Positions 1 to 10,730 are shown, numbered from the stretch's first letter. The stretch is DNA of 64,000 nt from Sulfitobacter indolifex (GCF_022788655.1 NZ_CP084952.1:12501-76500); one strand, 5' to 3'. Notes: a model not told the origin generated them from the letters alone. Made by a program: numbers and translations.

Positions 1-1618
<1,618 letters not shown>

Positions 1619-1694
1619 CAGTAGAAGCAAGACTTCAACTTATCAATCAAAAGCATACACATACAATCAGTTGTACTTGACTTGGAATTAACAA

Positions 1695-1718
1695 CGCTTT
1701 GCGCATCAGCGCAAAGCG
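1695..1718 (+). other. Hairpin in the 23S-5S spacer
   Basis: A perfect 10-bp stem (CGCTTTGCGC / GCGCAAAGCG) with a 4-base loop lies between the two rRNAs. It has no U-tract, so it is more likely a processing or folding element of the pre-rRNA than a terminator. Confidence 0.6.
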
Positions 1719-1734
1719 CGTGAGGAATTTATTT

Positions 1735-1853
1735 GGTTTGGTGATCATAGCGCGAGCAAAACACCTGGTCCCATCCCGAACCCAGCCGTTAAGTGCCGTA
1801 GCGCCGATGGTACTGCGTCTTAAGACGTGGGAGAGTAGGTCATCGCCAAACCT
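1735..1853 (+). rRNA. rrf: 5S ribosomal RNA
   Basis: About 119 nt lying 117 nt after 23S. The terminal helix pairs ggtttggtg at the 5' end with catcgccaaacc at the 3' end. The conserved internal stretch acacctggtcccatcccgaa and the loop containing gccgatggtactgcgtc are typical of alphaproteobacterial 5S. No initiator tRNA-Met gene follows, although many alphaproteobacterial rRNA operons have one; decayed insertion sequence material begins soon afterwards. Confidence 0.96.
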
Positions 1854-1943
1854 AATAAGTTCCTCACATCAGTATCTCTCTTACGGTCCCTGGTAATGGA
1901 CAAAAGACACAGTGGTAAAAAGCACTTGGCCCGGAACTTCTGT

Positions 1944-1960
1944 CGTAACCGCGCGGTTGA
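1944..1960 (+). repeat. IS-end-like repeat, copy 1
   Basis: The 17-mer CGTAACCGCGCGGTTGA occurs here and again at 2381-2397. It contains the palindrome AACCGCGCGGTT and starts with GTAA, as do IS66-family terminal repeats. The following sequence differs between the copies, so these look like ends of related but different elements. Confidence 0.55.
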
Positions 1961-2219
1961 TAGCGCATTTCGTGGACGTTGGGCAGTGATTTCGCGTGAT
2001 CTCGGACAAGCATTTCTCGGCATCGCGGGCAACCATTTCGCGCCCTCGGGCAGGTTGGCTAACAGGCGTCATTGAGTCAGGACGCGACGCCCTCGTCAAG
2101 CGGTTTCATCGTAAGCGGTGGCCCGGGGACACGTTGTAGGGTGTGATCAGGAATGCGAGAACGAACCCATCTTAGTAACCACGCCTTTGATACCGCGGTT
2201 CACGCGGCCTGATGCCGGC

Positions 2220-2330
2220 TTATTGTGGCAACGCCCTCCAGTTCCACGGCAGCAATTCATCCAGCTTGTTGATCTTGTGGTCGTGGATGCGGTCGGGAAC
2301 TGTAGATAGTCTTCGAGCTGCCAGATGCAT
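2220..2330 (-). pseudogene. IS66-family transposase TnpC, C-terminal remnant
   Basis: Reading the minus strand gives a stretch ending in HDHKINKLDELLPWNW and then, after four more residues, a TAA at 2220-2222. This is the characteristic C-terminus of the large IS66 transposase. Upstream the match appears to continue only in a shifted frame (LEDYL), so the piece is truncated and frameshifted. A GTAAGCGG sequence at 2111, outside the stop, could be the element's terminal repeat. Only about 35 residues remain out of about 500 in intact members; it cannot be functional. Confidence 0.7.
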
Positions 2331-2380
2331 CTCTGCGCTTCTTGAGGCTGCGGATGGTGATTGAACCGCCCCGGTTTTAC

Positions 2381-2397
2381 CGTAACCGCGCGGTTGA
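2381..2397 (+). repeat. IS-end-like repeat, copy 2
   Basis: Second copy of the 17-mer found at 1944-1960. It lies 71 bp upstream of the IS66 TnpA-like fragment, where the left terminal repeat of an IS66 element is expected. Confidence 0.6.
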
Positions 2398-2468
2398 AAC
2401 CGCCTGCCTGATTTCCGCGTGGTGACTTAAGATACGTGCATAGCGACGTAGCTTATGCGGAGGGTGTC

Positions 2469-2732
2469 ATGCGGTACGAAATTCTTGGTTTCGAGCGACG
2501 GCGGCGATGGAGTGATGATGAAAAGCTATTGATCGTTTCGTCTGTTGGGATAGATGGAGCTGCGGTCACGCAGGTAGCTCAGCGCTGCGATGTAAGCAGA
2601 CAGCAGGTTTACAGATGGTGGCATCAGTTAAAGGCGAAAGGTCTGTGGCCACTGGACGCGGGCGCTTCTTTTCTGTCTGTCGATTTCCGGGTTCCTGAAG
2701 TCGCGCTCCCAAGCAGTTTCGATCGCTTCTAG
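2469..2732 (+). pseudogene. IS66-family small accessory protein (TnpA-type), truncated
   Basis: The frame encodes 87 residues beginning MRYEILGFERRRRWSDDEK and including a helix-turn-helix (VTQVAQRCDVSRQQVYRWW), the typical N-terminus of the IS66 orf1/TnpA protein. Family members are usually 120-150 residues; this one ends abruptly in SSFDRF. No tnpB or tnpC follows, because the convergent ABC-protein gene ends 10 bp away. The start at the internal ATG at 2469 matches the family N-terminus better than the upstream start at 2436. Treated as an IS relic. Confidence 0.75.
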
Positions 2733-2741
2733 TCGGAGCCT

Positions 2742-5700
2742 TCATCGCCGATCCAGTGTCCGCGCATCTAGCTCTGTCAAATCCACTCCTTGTTCGACTG
2801 CAAACAGCCGGGTTTTCCGCAATGTTTGTTCAGCGCCCGTAAGGTGGCTGGCTACGGAGCGCAGCAGACTTGTTGCCACGGCCGCATCGTTTTCGATCAC
2901 CGCCAACAACTCCCGCCCGCCGATGCGCAAGAACTTACTGTCTTCGATAGCGACCAGATGCATGGTCCGGTCTTCGTTCATGAGAACGGCGAGATCGCCA
3001 ATCAGACGACCGGGTTCAATTGTAGACAAAAGGATGTTGGATGTTTCGGATTCTGACAAATACATCCCTGCCAGCCCCGAAACACACAAATAGGCAGCGT
3101 CGGCCTTTTGATGGGACTTAAAGATCACCTGCCCGGCCTTTGCTTCATACCATTGCGCGCTGAAGGCCAAGAGGCGTTGCTGCTTGCGGTCCAACCCTTG
3201 GAAAAGGTCAGCTTCGGCAACGGTGCGTAGCTTGCGGTTCAAATCCCGGCGCGCATCCTCGTCTAGTGTTTCGTCCTCTGGCGCTTCGCCGTCTATGCGA
3301 CCGTCTTGGATTTCAACGAAGAGATCGTAGTATTCGGGGTTGGAGAATTTCTTCTCGATAAAGATTTTTGTGGCGTCAGGGAGCAGTTCACTGATCCGCT
3401 CCCGCATTCTAGAACGCATGTCACTATCGTGATTGGCCATCGCGTTTTGTAGGATCAGGACATCCGGTTTCTTGATCCCGGCACGGCTGAAAGAAATCCG
3501 CTCGCGGAACATAGAGGGGAGGTTTTCGCCCCCTTGGGTCGTGGGCAGATCAAATATGCTTTGTGCGATCAAACCGCGCAGGCCGTGTTCGCTGAGTACG
3601 TCGACAACAATGTCTTCAACTTGCTTTTCCTGCGCACCGGCCAGACTTGAAATCCGTCCAAATATCGCATTGCCCAAAACAGTCATCACCGGGAAGTATT
3701 TTGCCGGATCGATTGTCTCAAACAGCCCATCCAGTTCAGCGACCATCTGCGCGGCGCTTTCGCGCCGGATATCAAGAATTCGCTCTCTGAAAACATCGCG
3801 GAAAGTGGGGCCAATCTGCTCGGCGGAGAATGCGAAGGGGACGGTCAGCAACAGGGCAAAGTCTGCTGGGGGTAGCCCGGCGTCGCCGACCTCGCGTCGC
3901 TTTGCTGCGATCTCGCCCAGACGAAGATACAGCTCCTCTGACAGGTTAAGACGCCGGAACAGCGGGTGGTTCAGATCCTCTTTCCCAAAGGTCGCGGTCA
4001 GCCCTTCGATCACACCGGCGGAAATCTGAGCCAACTCTTCGACGAGGCCATGTGCACGCAGGATCGTAATGAACTTTTCTTCCTGAGCCAAAGACTCCTG
4101 CGGCAGCTTCCGGGTCGGCAAAGCGTAGAGAAGGTTCGTGCCCAAGGGCGATACCGGGCTAAATTTGGCAGGGTCAAAGCTATGTACGATGTCGTTCAGC
4201 CCGGCCTCAGCCAGCCGTTCGGCGATCACCGGACGGAGCCGAACAATTGCGTCTGCCAACTCCCGTTGTGAATTCGGGTCGATGCAAAAACTCAAGGCCC
4301 GCCGCACCATGAAATCATCAATGCCCATCGCCTCGACCAAGCGAAACCACCAATCGCGGATTTCGTCCGAACTCTTCAAACCGGCAAAACCGGGTTCGAT
4401 CCAGTCGGTGTCAAATGGGTCGGTGCTGTTGCCTGTAAGCGCGGCTTCCGCCTGCCACAGTGCCACTTCATCCAGCAGGGCGTCGACAGCGACCGGCTTG
4501 TTTTTAAACGGCATCAACAGGTTTTCGCCGATGGTTCCCTGAAAGATATAGGGCGTTGAACTGGCATAGCCGATCTTGTTGGCAATGACAGTCTGGTGCA
4601 ATTCATTCAGCGGGTGCCCGGCGATCAGCACCTCACCGCGCGAGGGGATGACCTCGCGGGTTAGCACATCCGCAAGCGCGAGCGCCGCGGTCTCATTCTG
4701 GGTCTTGATCGCGATGCGCGCCCCTCTGGGCATCACAAGGTTGATATCTTCGAGAACTGGAAAGCCATTTTCATTCAGCACCGTGACATCGCGCAGCTCA
4801 ATATCGCCATCCAGTTGTGGGATCGTGTCGGGGGTACCTTCAAACAGCGCTTCGTCGACGAGTGAATTCTGCGCAAATTTTTCGGTGACGACTTCCCATC
4901 TCAGGGACATATCTTGGGTTTGGTTGTAATAGGCAAGCACCTCTTTCCAAGGTGATGACAGGTCTTTATAAGCCGCCAGTGCCGCGACAAGCGCGCCGAC
5001 GGTGATGTCCCCGGTGATCGCCAGATACCCCCCGACCGAGTAAAAGAAGAACGGGGTCAACTGATTGATGAAGTTGTTGAGAAACTTCATGAAATACTTT
5101 TTCTTGTACAACTCCAGCCGGATGCTGAACAAAAACCCAAGACGCATGGAGAAGAGGGACATCCTGTGGCGGGCGCCGCCATTTCTACGGATGTCGCTGA
5201 CCCCTGCTGCGGTCTCGCCAATCTCGCCGGCCAGTTTGCGCACTTCTTGAATGCGCTCTTTGTTAAGCAAGCTGACTTGGCGCTGCAATTTTGGGATGAT
5301 CCATGCCTGCAAGGGGATGAGCGCGATGGACACCAGCCCAAACCAAACGCTTTGGGCGAAGAGGAACACCAAAATCGTGAGCATCTGCCCGATTTGAAAC
5401 ACAGGCTGCGACAGCATATCGCCCATCAACCCGCCCATCGGCTCGGCCTCGGAAGTGACCATCGACACCAGCTCGCCTTGGCTGGTTGAGCGAAAGAAGG
5501 GGCGGGGAAACATCAGCATCCGCGACAAAAGCTGAAACCGGAACCGCCGCAGCAACCGCTCGGCCAGCACCCCCTTCATTGTGTTGAGCCGCATTTTCAG
5601 CAATCCATTCGCCAGCACGGACGATAGGAAGGCGAGACAGAGAACCATGAGGAAATCCACTTGGCTCAGCGTGAAACCCAGCACATCGATATCCGCGCCG

Positions 5701-5855
5701 GTGCCGCCAATCGCATCGTTGATAATGCGCTTGGGCAACTCCAGAGAGATATAAAGCAAGGGGAACGTCAGCAGGGTGATGGCAAGCAATAGGAGCTGAT
5801 CCCGCTTTGAGTTTTTCCAGATGAACTGAAAGAGGCTCTTATCCATTAAGGCCAT
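2742..5855 (-). CDS. Exporter-like ABC membrane protein with degenerate nucleotide-binding domain and C-terminal cyclic-nucleotide-binding domain
   Basis: A 1037-residue protein. Residues about 15-315 form an ABC-exporter transmembrane domain with hydrophobic helices. Residues about 350-855 have the layout of a nucleotide-binding domain, but the motifs are broken: the Walker A position reads IAIKTQNETAALALAD (no GxxGxGKS/T), the signature region reads SMFRERISFSRA instead of LSGGQ, and the Walker B region reads DVLILQNAMANHD without the DE pair. The Q-loop glutamine (YIFQGT, about 439) is kept. A roughly 300-residue insertion separates the two halves. Residues about 885-1010 resemble a CAP-type cyclic-nucleotide-binding fold. 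It is the last gene of the glycosyltransferase operon, 118 bp after the deacetylase. It may be a scaffold, regulator or export partner; ATP-driven transport is doubtful from the motifs. Confidence 0.85.
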   Translation of the reverse strand: MALMDKSLFQFIWKNSKRDQLLLLAITLLTFPLLYISLELPKRIINDAIGGTGADIDVLGFTLSQVDFLMVLCLAFLSSVLANGLLKMRLNTMKGVLAERLLRRFRFQLLSRMLMFPRPFFRSTSQGELVSMVTSEAEPMGGLMGDMLSQPVFQIGQMLTILVFLFAQSVWFGLVSIALIPLQAWIIPKLQRQVSLLNKERIQEVRKLAGEIGETAAGVSDIRRNGGARHRMSLFSMRLGFLFSIRLELYKKKYFMKFLNNFINQLTPFFFYSVGGYLAITGDITVGALVAALAAYKDLSSPWKEVLAYYNQTQDMSLRWEVVTEKFAQNSLVDEALFEGTPDTIPQLDGDIELRDVTVLNENGFPVLEDINLVMPRGARIAIKTQNETAALALADVLTREVIPSRGEVLIAGHPLNELHQTVIANKIGYASSTPYIFQGTIGENLLMPFKNKPVAVDALLDEVALWQAEAALTGNSTDPFDTDWIEPGFAGLKSSDEIRDWWFRLVEAMGIDDFMVRRALSFCIDPNSQRELADAIVRLRPVIAERLAEAGLNDIVHSFDPAKFSPVSPLGTNLLYALPTRKLPQESLAQEEKFITILRAHGLVEELAQISAGVIEGLTATFGKEDLNHPLFRRLNLSEELYLRLGEIAAKRREVGDAGLPPADFALLLTVPFAFSAEQIGPTFRDVFRERILDIRRESAAQMVAELDGLFETIDPAKYFPVMTVLGNAIFGRISSLAGAQEKQVEDIVVDVLSEHGLRGLIAQSIFDLPTTQGGENLPSMFRERISFSRAGIKKPDVLILQNAMANHDSDMRSRMRERISELLPDATKIFIEKKFSNPEYYDLFVEIQDGRIDGEAPEDETLDEDARRDLNRKLRTVAEADLFQGLDRKQQRLLAFSAQWYEAKAGQVIFKSHQKADAAYLCVSGLAGMYLSESETSNILLSTIEPGRLIGDLAVLMNEDRTMHLVAIEDSKFLRIGGRELLAVIENDAAVATSLLRSVASHLTGAEQTLRKTRLFAVEQGVDLTELDARTLDRR

Positions 5856-5973
5856 CCGTTATTCTAAGGTCAGAGATGTATAGCGATTTTTTCGGCGCAA
5901 GGCATGGCCGATTGGTCAAGCGCTTGGAAAAAGGCCTTAGCTACGAAAATCCAAGGCAGGTCAAGTGGTTCAC

Positions 5974-6708
5974 CTAGAAGTGACTGGGTTTGGCGCCGCC
6001 GTCGAGCAGTTCGGCCAAGAACCCCCGCGCAAAGTCCCAGATCGCTTCGTCGTGAACCAGATGGTGCGTGAGAAACCCCAAGGGTTCGGTGCAGTCGGCG
6101 CGGCCTTCGCGTCGGTCTTGCAAAAGCGTGACCGTCTTGGCGATGAGCGCCTCAGGGGGGACCAACCCGCCGCCCGCACGCCATGCGATCGGGTCGACAT
6201 GTGTGTTGATCTGCGTCAGCCCCGCGCAGCGTTCGCGCTTGCGTGGCGTAAAGGTCGAGAGGGCGACATAGCCTTGCGCGGCAAGGCCCGAAGCTACCGT
6301 TGCGTCAATCCGGTTCCAAGGCGGGACGAACATCGCCAGCACATCAGGACCGAAAAGCTGGCGCATACGTGCTAATGCGGCCTCGGTTTTGGCGCCTGCA
6401 CGCGCATCGGGATGACCGAACTCGGCCTTCTTTGCACCAGGGGGGGCTAGGTTTTCATGCGCCCAGCCGTGGACGACCGGCACCATCAAGCGCGTGGCAG
6501 CGGCAATTTCGGCAAGCTCGGGCGTAGCTCCCTTGGGGATCACGGCAATATGGACGGGTAGGTCGAGCTCCGCGCTCATGTTCAGCAATCGGTCCAACGC
6601 GGGCGTGGGCGCGGTCGCATCGTCGTCGCGCCACCAAATCGGCAGGGTCCGCCCCTCTGTCCGGTAGCGCAATAACTCTGTGCGCAAAGGGGACCAGTCA
6701 ACTGTCAT
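5974..6708 (-). CDS. NodB-like polysaccharide deacetylase family protein
   Basis: A 244-residue, probably cytoplasmic protein with no signal peptide. The WWRDDD motif near residue 25 and VHGWAHEN near residue 80 correspond to the metal-binding aspartate and histidine motifs of the NodB/CE4 fold, and FVPPWNR is the next conserved block. The family removes acyl groups, usually N-acetyl, from sugars; the substrate here is unknown. It overlaps the upstream glycosyltransferase by 4 bp (ATGA). A paralogue with the same motifs is encoded at 21864-22622. The product is likely to act on a nucleotide-linked or lipid-linked sugar made by this operon, but that is inference. Confidence 0.8.
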   Translation of the reverse strand: MTVDWSPLRTELLRYRTEGRTLPIWWRDDDATAPTPALDRLLNMSAELDLPVHIAVIPKGATPELAEIAAATRLMVPVVHGWAHENLAPPGAKKAEFGHPDARAGAKTEAALARMRQLFGPDVLAMFVPPWNRIDATVASGLAAQGYVALSTFTPRKRERCAGLTQINTHVDPIAWRAGGGLVPPEALIAKTVTLLQDRREGRADCTEPLGFLTHHLVHDEAIWDFARGFLAELLDGGAKPSHF

Positions 6709-7841
6709 GGTGCCTGCTCTCGTAGCGACGCCACACGTCGAACTGTCTCCCGCGCACCGTCAAAGCCGTCGGTTGCTGGCGCGCGGTCGGGCGAATGTTC
6801 CAAGACGCGAAGAGCGCTCAGGAGGCTATCCGGCGTGAGATCGGCGCTGCGCAAAACTTCGATGCCCGGCAACTTGGCAAGCGCGGTCGCCCTGATGGTT
6901 TGCTCAACCTCGGCCCCCGCATCGAAAGGAATGAAGACGGACCTACAGCCTGCCTGCAAGACGTCGATCGCGGTGTTGTATCCGCACATCGAAACGGAGG
7001 CCGCAGCGTGATGTAGCAGCGCCCGAAAATCGGGTCGCGTTGCTCCGACGATGACATTGGCGGGCGCGTTTGCGCACAATTGGGCAATGCGTTGTTCTGC
7101 CTGTGCGCCACCAACCAATACCCGCCAAACCCGCGCGTCAGACTGCGCAGCGCGCAGTGCCGTTTCGAAAATCTGCGCCCCCACGTCACCGCCCCCTGCG
7201 CTGACGATAACCTCGCCTTCGCCAGCCGTTTGGCGGTGGGGTGTTGTATCAGCCGGGGCCATAAACCCTGTGTAGTGCAACTTTGACCGAAGCGCGTCAG
7301 GAACCGGCCAAGACGCGTCGAGCGGCATGAATTGCGGATCGGCGTGAACCAGAACCGCATCGTAGTAGCGCGCCAGAACACTATGGGTTTTATCGGCTTT
7401 TTGCCGCGAAGAGGGTGGTGCCAGAATGTCGCGCACAGAGGCGCAGATCAACGGACGGTCGGCCAGCTTATCAGCAGCCATTAACACAGCGGTAAACTCG
7501 TCCCGAAGGACACGGCGTCCGAAAGGGTAGAGTTCAGTTATCAGCACGTCGGGCCGAATCTTATCGAACTGATGCAGAAGCAGAGCCTTGCGGGCGTTTA
7601 GCGTCTCTTGCTCAACCAGTGCGCCACTGTCGTCCAGCAACTGGGTGAAGTTCACCCCATCCGACCGCAGCGGCGAGAGTTGCACCAACGGGACATCGCC
7701 ACGGTCCAGCACGGGCACCGGCATGCCGCCTGACACCACAGTCGCGCGATGGCCCGCGTCTTGAAGCGCTCGAGCAAGGATCAAGGCGCGTGCCAGATGG
7801 CCTGAGCCTAAAAGATGAGTGACGACAATCATCACCTTCAT
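6705..7841 (-). CDS. Glycosyltransferase, GT-B fold, GT28/MurG-like
   Basis: 378 residues. The N-terminus MKVMIVVTHLLGSGHLARA is the glycine-rich loop of GT-B enzymes, and the C-terminal half holds VSAGGGDVG and a conserved SVSMCGYNTAIDVL block typical of UDP-sugar binding in MurG/GT28-like proteins. The ATG at 7841 was chosen because it overlaps the preceding stop as ATGA and fits the family N-terminus; an alternative start lies two codons upstream. It overlaps the following deacetylase gene by 4 bp. It probably transfers a sugar from a UDP donor; acceptor unknown. Confidence 0.8.
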   Translation of the reverse strand: MKVMIVVTHLLGSGHLARALILARALQDAGHRATVVSGGMPVPVLDRGDVPLVQLSPLRSDGVNFTQLLDDSGALVEQETLNARKALLLHQFDKIRPDVLITELYPFGRRVLRDEFTAVLMAADKLADRPLICASVRDILAPPSSRQKADKTHSVLARYYDAVLVHADPQFMPLDASWPVPDALRSKLHYTGFMAPADTTPHRQTAGEGEVIVSAGGGDVGAQIFETALRAAQSDARVWRVLVGGAQAEQRIAQLCANAPANVIVGATRPDFRALLHHAAASVSMCGYNTAIDVLQAGCRSVFIPFDAGAEVEQTIRATALAKLPGIEVLRSADLTPDSLLSALRVLEHSPDRAPATDGFDGARETVRRVASLREQAP

Positions 7842-8422
7842 GAGCAACGCGCCACCAAGCGCGTGAAACCGGGCTCTAGCTGCCAGCCGTCTCGCTTTAT
7901 CTCAATGACATAAAGTCGATTGCGCTTGATCTGAAAGGGCGGGGGACCGGCGAAGTCCCAGCCTGTCGCCTGCGACATCAACACCCGCATCACCCCGATG
8001 TGACAGACCGCAACCGCATCTGTCGTCAGCCCCTCGACCCACCGGTTCAGGCGGTTTTTCACTGCGATGAGGCTTTCACCCCCCGGCGGGCAAAACGCCC
8101 AGCCCCAATCTTCGATGTGACGAAAACCCGAGGAACCGTCCGCGAAAAGGTCTTCGCCCCGGCTGCCTTCCCATTGGCCAAAATCCATCTCGATAAGTGC
8201 GGCGTCCGCCGCAGGAGGGCGGCCACTCACAATTTTGGCGGTTTCCGCCGCACGTGAGAGGGGGCTGGACCAGATGGGGGCGCGATCCCAAGGGGCGGGC
8301 AGGTGCAACTGCTGCAATTGCGCCCGCGCAGCATCGTCCAGCGGCACATCTGTGCGCCCCTGTATTCGCCCCTCCCGGTTCCACGCGGTGTGGCCGTGGC
8401 GCAAAAGGGCCAGACGGGACAT
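7838..8422 (-). CDS. Histidine phosphatase family protein
   Basis: 194 residues of the phosphoglycerate-mutase-like fold. LLRHGHTAWN at residues about 6-15 is the RHG motif with the catalytic histidine; QGRTDVPL follows as usual, and VCHIGVMRVL near residue 140 supplies the second histidine. Members dephosphorylate small phosphorylated metabolites or sugars. Its position between glycosyltransferase genes, with a 1-bp overlap upstream and a 4-bp overlap downstream, suggests it acts on a phosphorylated sugar or lipid intermediate. The family alone does not define the substrate. Confidence 0.88.
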   Translation of the reverse strand: MSRLALLRHGHTAWNREGRIQGRTDVPLDDAARAQLQQLHLPAPWDRAPIWSSPLSRAAETAKIVSGRPPAADAALIEMDFGQWEGSRGEDLFADGSSGFRHIEDWGWAFCPPGGESLIAVKNRLNRWVEGLTTDAVAVCHIGVMRVLMSQATGWDFAGPPPFQIKRNRLYVIEIKRDGWQLEPGFTRLVARCS

Positions 8423-9498
8423 CAGTGGACACCTACACTGGCAAGACCCCGGCGCAGGGTTGTGACGGCAGCGGGCAACAGGTGGTTTTCAGCGACATAC
8501 TCGCGCGCCGCACGCCCTTTGGTGCGCCGTGCTTCTCGATCGCCCAACTGCCGTGATAGTTCCTTGGCGAGCGCGGCGGGACCGGCTTCTACCGATGGAT
8601 ATGGTTCGGGGGACAACACTTCTCGCACACCCGGTCGGTTCTGGGCCACTATCGGCAGCCCGGCGGCCTGCGCCTCTAGATAGACGAGCCCAAAGGCTTC
8701 GTTCACGCCCGGCCAGAACATCAGCGCCGCACGGGCATAGGCTGCGTTGAGGTCCGCAGTACTTAGATTGCCCAAAAACCTAACGTTGTCGCCAAAGGGC
8801 GCCATCATCGCCCTGACTTGGCCCTCTGCAGGGCCATCTCCCGCAATCTCAAGTCGCCATGTATCCTTTGGCAGCATCGCAAGTGTTTCGGCAATGATGC
8901 GGTAGGATGCTAGTTTATCGCCCTTGCGCATCATACCCACGCTCAAGATCGGCCCGTCTGGGGCAAAGGTTTCAGCGGGCAGGGTGTTGCTGTTCAGAAA
9001 GGGCGGCAGGTGAAGCAGGCTCTGCGCTGGTGGCGCGTCTCTTCGCAGGGCTGCTTCATCTCGGCTGGTGAGATAGAAGATGACGTCGGCCAGATCGCAG
9101 GCCGCTTCGGCGGCGTTGGCATATTGCGCCCACGGCCCGGTTAACCGCTTGGCCGCGCGTGTCGCTTCGATAAGCAAATAGGGTATGTCCAGTGCCTGCG
9201 CGACCGAAGCGCCAATCAGATCAGGGGCTTTGTAGTAGTTGTGGTATGTCACCCAAGCATTCCAGCCCTCAGCATGCCCGCGCGAAATCAGGCCGGGCAG
9301 CGCGGCATTGGCATTTGCGATGACCTCCTGTTGCTGCACTGCATTTCCTGCGCCATCGCGACTGCGCAACCTACTGGCGAGTGTGACTGTATGCCCCGCC
9401 GTCTCCAGCGCTTGGATCAATGCGCGGGCCATAGAGCGATCTCCCGATGGCACCGGATGATCTGGGGGTTTCATGGGAGCATAAAAAGCGAGGGTCAT
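8422..9498 (-). CDS. Glycosyltransferase family 4-like
   Basis: 358 residues, GT-B fold. The C-terminal half carries ILSVGMMRKGDKLASY, the NVRFLGNLS block and the signature NEAFGLVYLEAQAAGLP with the EX7E arrangement of GT4 retaining enzymes. The N-terminus contains HPVPSGDRSMARAL. The stop TGA shares a base with the start of the phosphatase gene (TGATG), so the two are probably translationally coupled. Sugar donor and acceptor cannot be read from the sequence. Confidence 0.87.
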   Translation of the reverse strand: MTLAFYAPMKPPDHPVPSGDRSMARALIQALETAGHTVTLASRLRSRDGAGNAVQQQEVIANANAALPGLISRGHAEGWNAWVTYHNYYKAPDLIGASVAQALDIPYLLIEATRAAKRLTGPWAQYANAAEAACDLADVIFYLTSRDEAALRRDAPPAQSLLHLPPFLNSNTLPAETFAPDGPILSVGMMRKGDKLASYRIIAETLAMLPKDTWRLEIAGDGPAEGQVRAMMAPFGDNVRFLGNLSTADLNAAYARAALMFWPGVNEAFGLVYLEAQAAGLPIVAQNRPGVREVLSPEPYPSVEAGPAALAKELSRQLGDREARRTKGRAAREYVAENHLLPAAVTTLRRGLASVGVH

Positions 9499-10730
9499 GC
9501 CTCAAGCATCGCATGCAGGCGGTGGTGGAGCTGTGCGATGCCGGGCGCCATGGTGAAATCTTGGATCAAACGCTGATGCGCTGCGTCGGCCAGACGGGGG
9601 CCGAGCGACGGGTCCGCGGCGAACTCTGCGATGGTTTGTGCAAGCATCTTGGGGTCGTCGCTGCGAAGTAAACCGTGCTTGCCGTCTTCGATAAACTCCG
9701 GAATTGCAGACACCGGCGTGCTTAGAATGGGCAGCTTCTGGCTCGCGGCTTCCATCAGGACATTCGGTAGGCCATCTCGATCACCATCTTCCGCAATCCG
9801 TGAGGGCAGCACGAAGAGATCATTGCCGCGCATCGCTTCGATCACCTCCAACTGGTCGCAAGCGCCCTGCCAAGTGATACGGTCTGCGATCCCCCGGTCG
9901 GCTGCGCGGCGACGCATTTTCGCATCCAACGTGCCACCGCCAATGTGGGTCCAGTGCCAGTCGAGGCTTTCGGGGAGCAACGCCAGCGCATCAATCAGGT
10001 TGTCGAAGCCTTTCTTCTCCACCAGCCGTCCGACCGACATGATCCTGAGCGGGCTGCCATTGGTGCGCGCAGCGCGATCTGCCGGAGCAGGGAAGCGGGA
10101 AAGGTCCAAGCCGTGATAAACGAGGCTGACGCGCTTTGCGCTGTCGGCCAGCCCTTGGAGATGCTTCGCGCCGAAATCAGTGCAGGTCGCGCCAAAGGTC
10201 GCGCCGTGGTGATCTGGCGACAGCTTTTCGCGCAGTTCCCAATCAGGTGACGTCCAGATGTCCTTGGCGTGGGCCGAAAAGGACCACGGCAGGCCCCGCA
10301 AAATCGCGACATAGCGCGCAACGGAGGCAGGCGTATGCAGAAAATGGGCATAGAGCCCGCCGACATCCTGCGCCATTTCATGGGCCATGACACAGGCCTG
10401 CCCCCACCGGCGCCGTCGGTTCGCCGTGTCATCGCGGGCCAGATCGCGGGCGTAGGCCTCGGCTGCGGCGTCGAAACCGGGCAAAGAGACTGCCGCGCCC
10501 ATAGCCAGAGCGACCCGGCGCGGCTCATCCCTAAGGTACTCTGGCAGATAGCGCACCGGCGCTTGCAATCTGGCGTGCAGCGGATGTGACTTGGTGTCGG
10601 TGGGGTGGCGGAGTGACCAGATATCTAGATCCAGACCCGCTTCCTCCAGCGCCACAAGTTCCTGCGCGATGAAGGTTTCCGAAAGGCGGGGCCATCCCTT
10701 TACGACGACGGCAAGGCGGGGTTTGGTCAT
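9495..10730 (-). CDS. Glycosyltransferase family 4, colanic-acid-type
   Basis: 411 residues. The N-terminus KGWPRLSETFIAQELVALE is typical of GT4 enzymes related to WcaL/AmsK-type transferases, followed by HAKDIW and, in the C-terminal half, SVGRLVEKKGFDNLI and LPNVLMEAASQKLPILST, the donor-binding region with EX7E-like acidic residues. It overlaps neighbours by 4 bp on both sides. It is probably one step in building the oligosaccharide specified by this operon. Confidence 0.88.
   Translation of the reverse strand: MTKPRLAVVVKGWPRLSETFIAQELVALEEAGLDLDIWSLRHPTDTKSHPLHARLQAPVRYLPEYLRDEPRRVALAMGAAVSLPGFDAAAEAYARDLARDDTANRRRRWGQACVMAHEMAQDVGGLYAHFLHTPASVARYVAILRGLPWSFSAHAKDIWTSPDWELREKLSPDHHGATFGATCTDFGAKHLQGLADSAKRVSLVYHGLDLSRFPAPADRAARTNGSPLRIMSVGRLVEKKGFDNLIDALALLPESLDWHWTHIGGGTLDAKMRRRAADRGIADRITWQGACDQLEVIEAMRGNDLFVLPSRIAEDGDRDGLPNVLMEAASQKLPILSTPVSAIPEFIEDGKHGLLRSDDPKMLAQTIAEFAADPSLGPRLADAAHQRLIQDFTMAPGIAQLHHRLHAMLEA

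Noticed and set aside
3433..5489. Several long plus-strand frames opposite the ABC protein gene (up to 198 residues)
   Set aside because: They are antisense shadows of a strongly supported gene and have no motif or ribosome-binding site.
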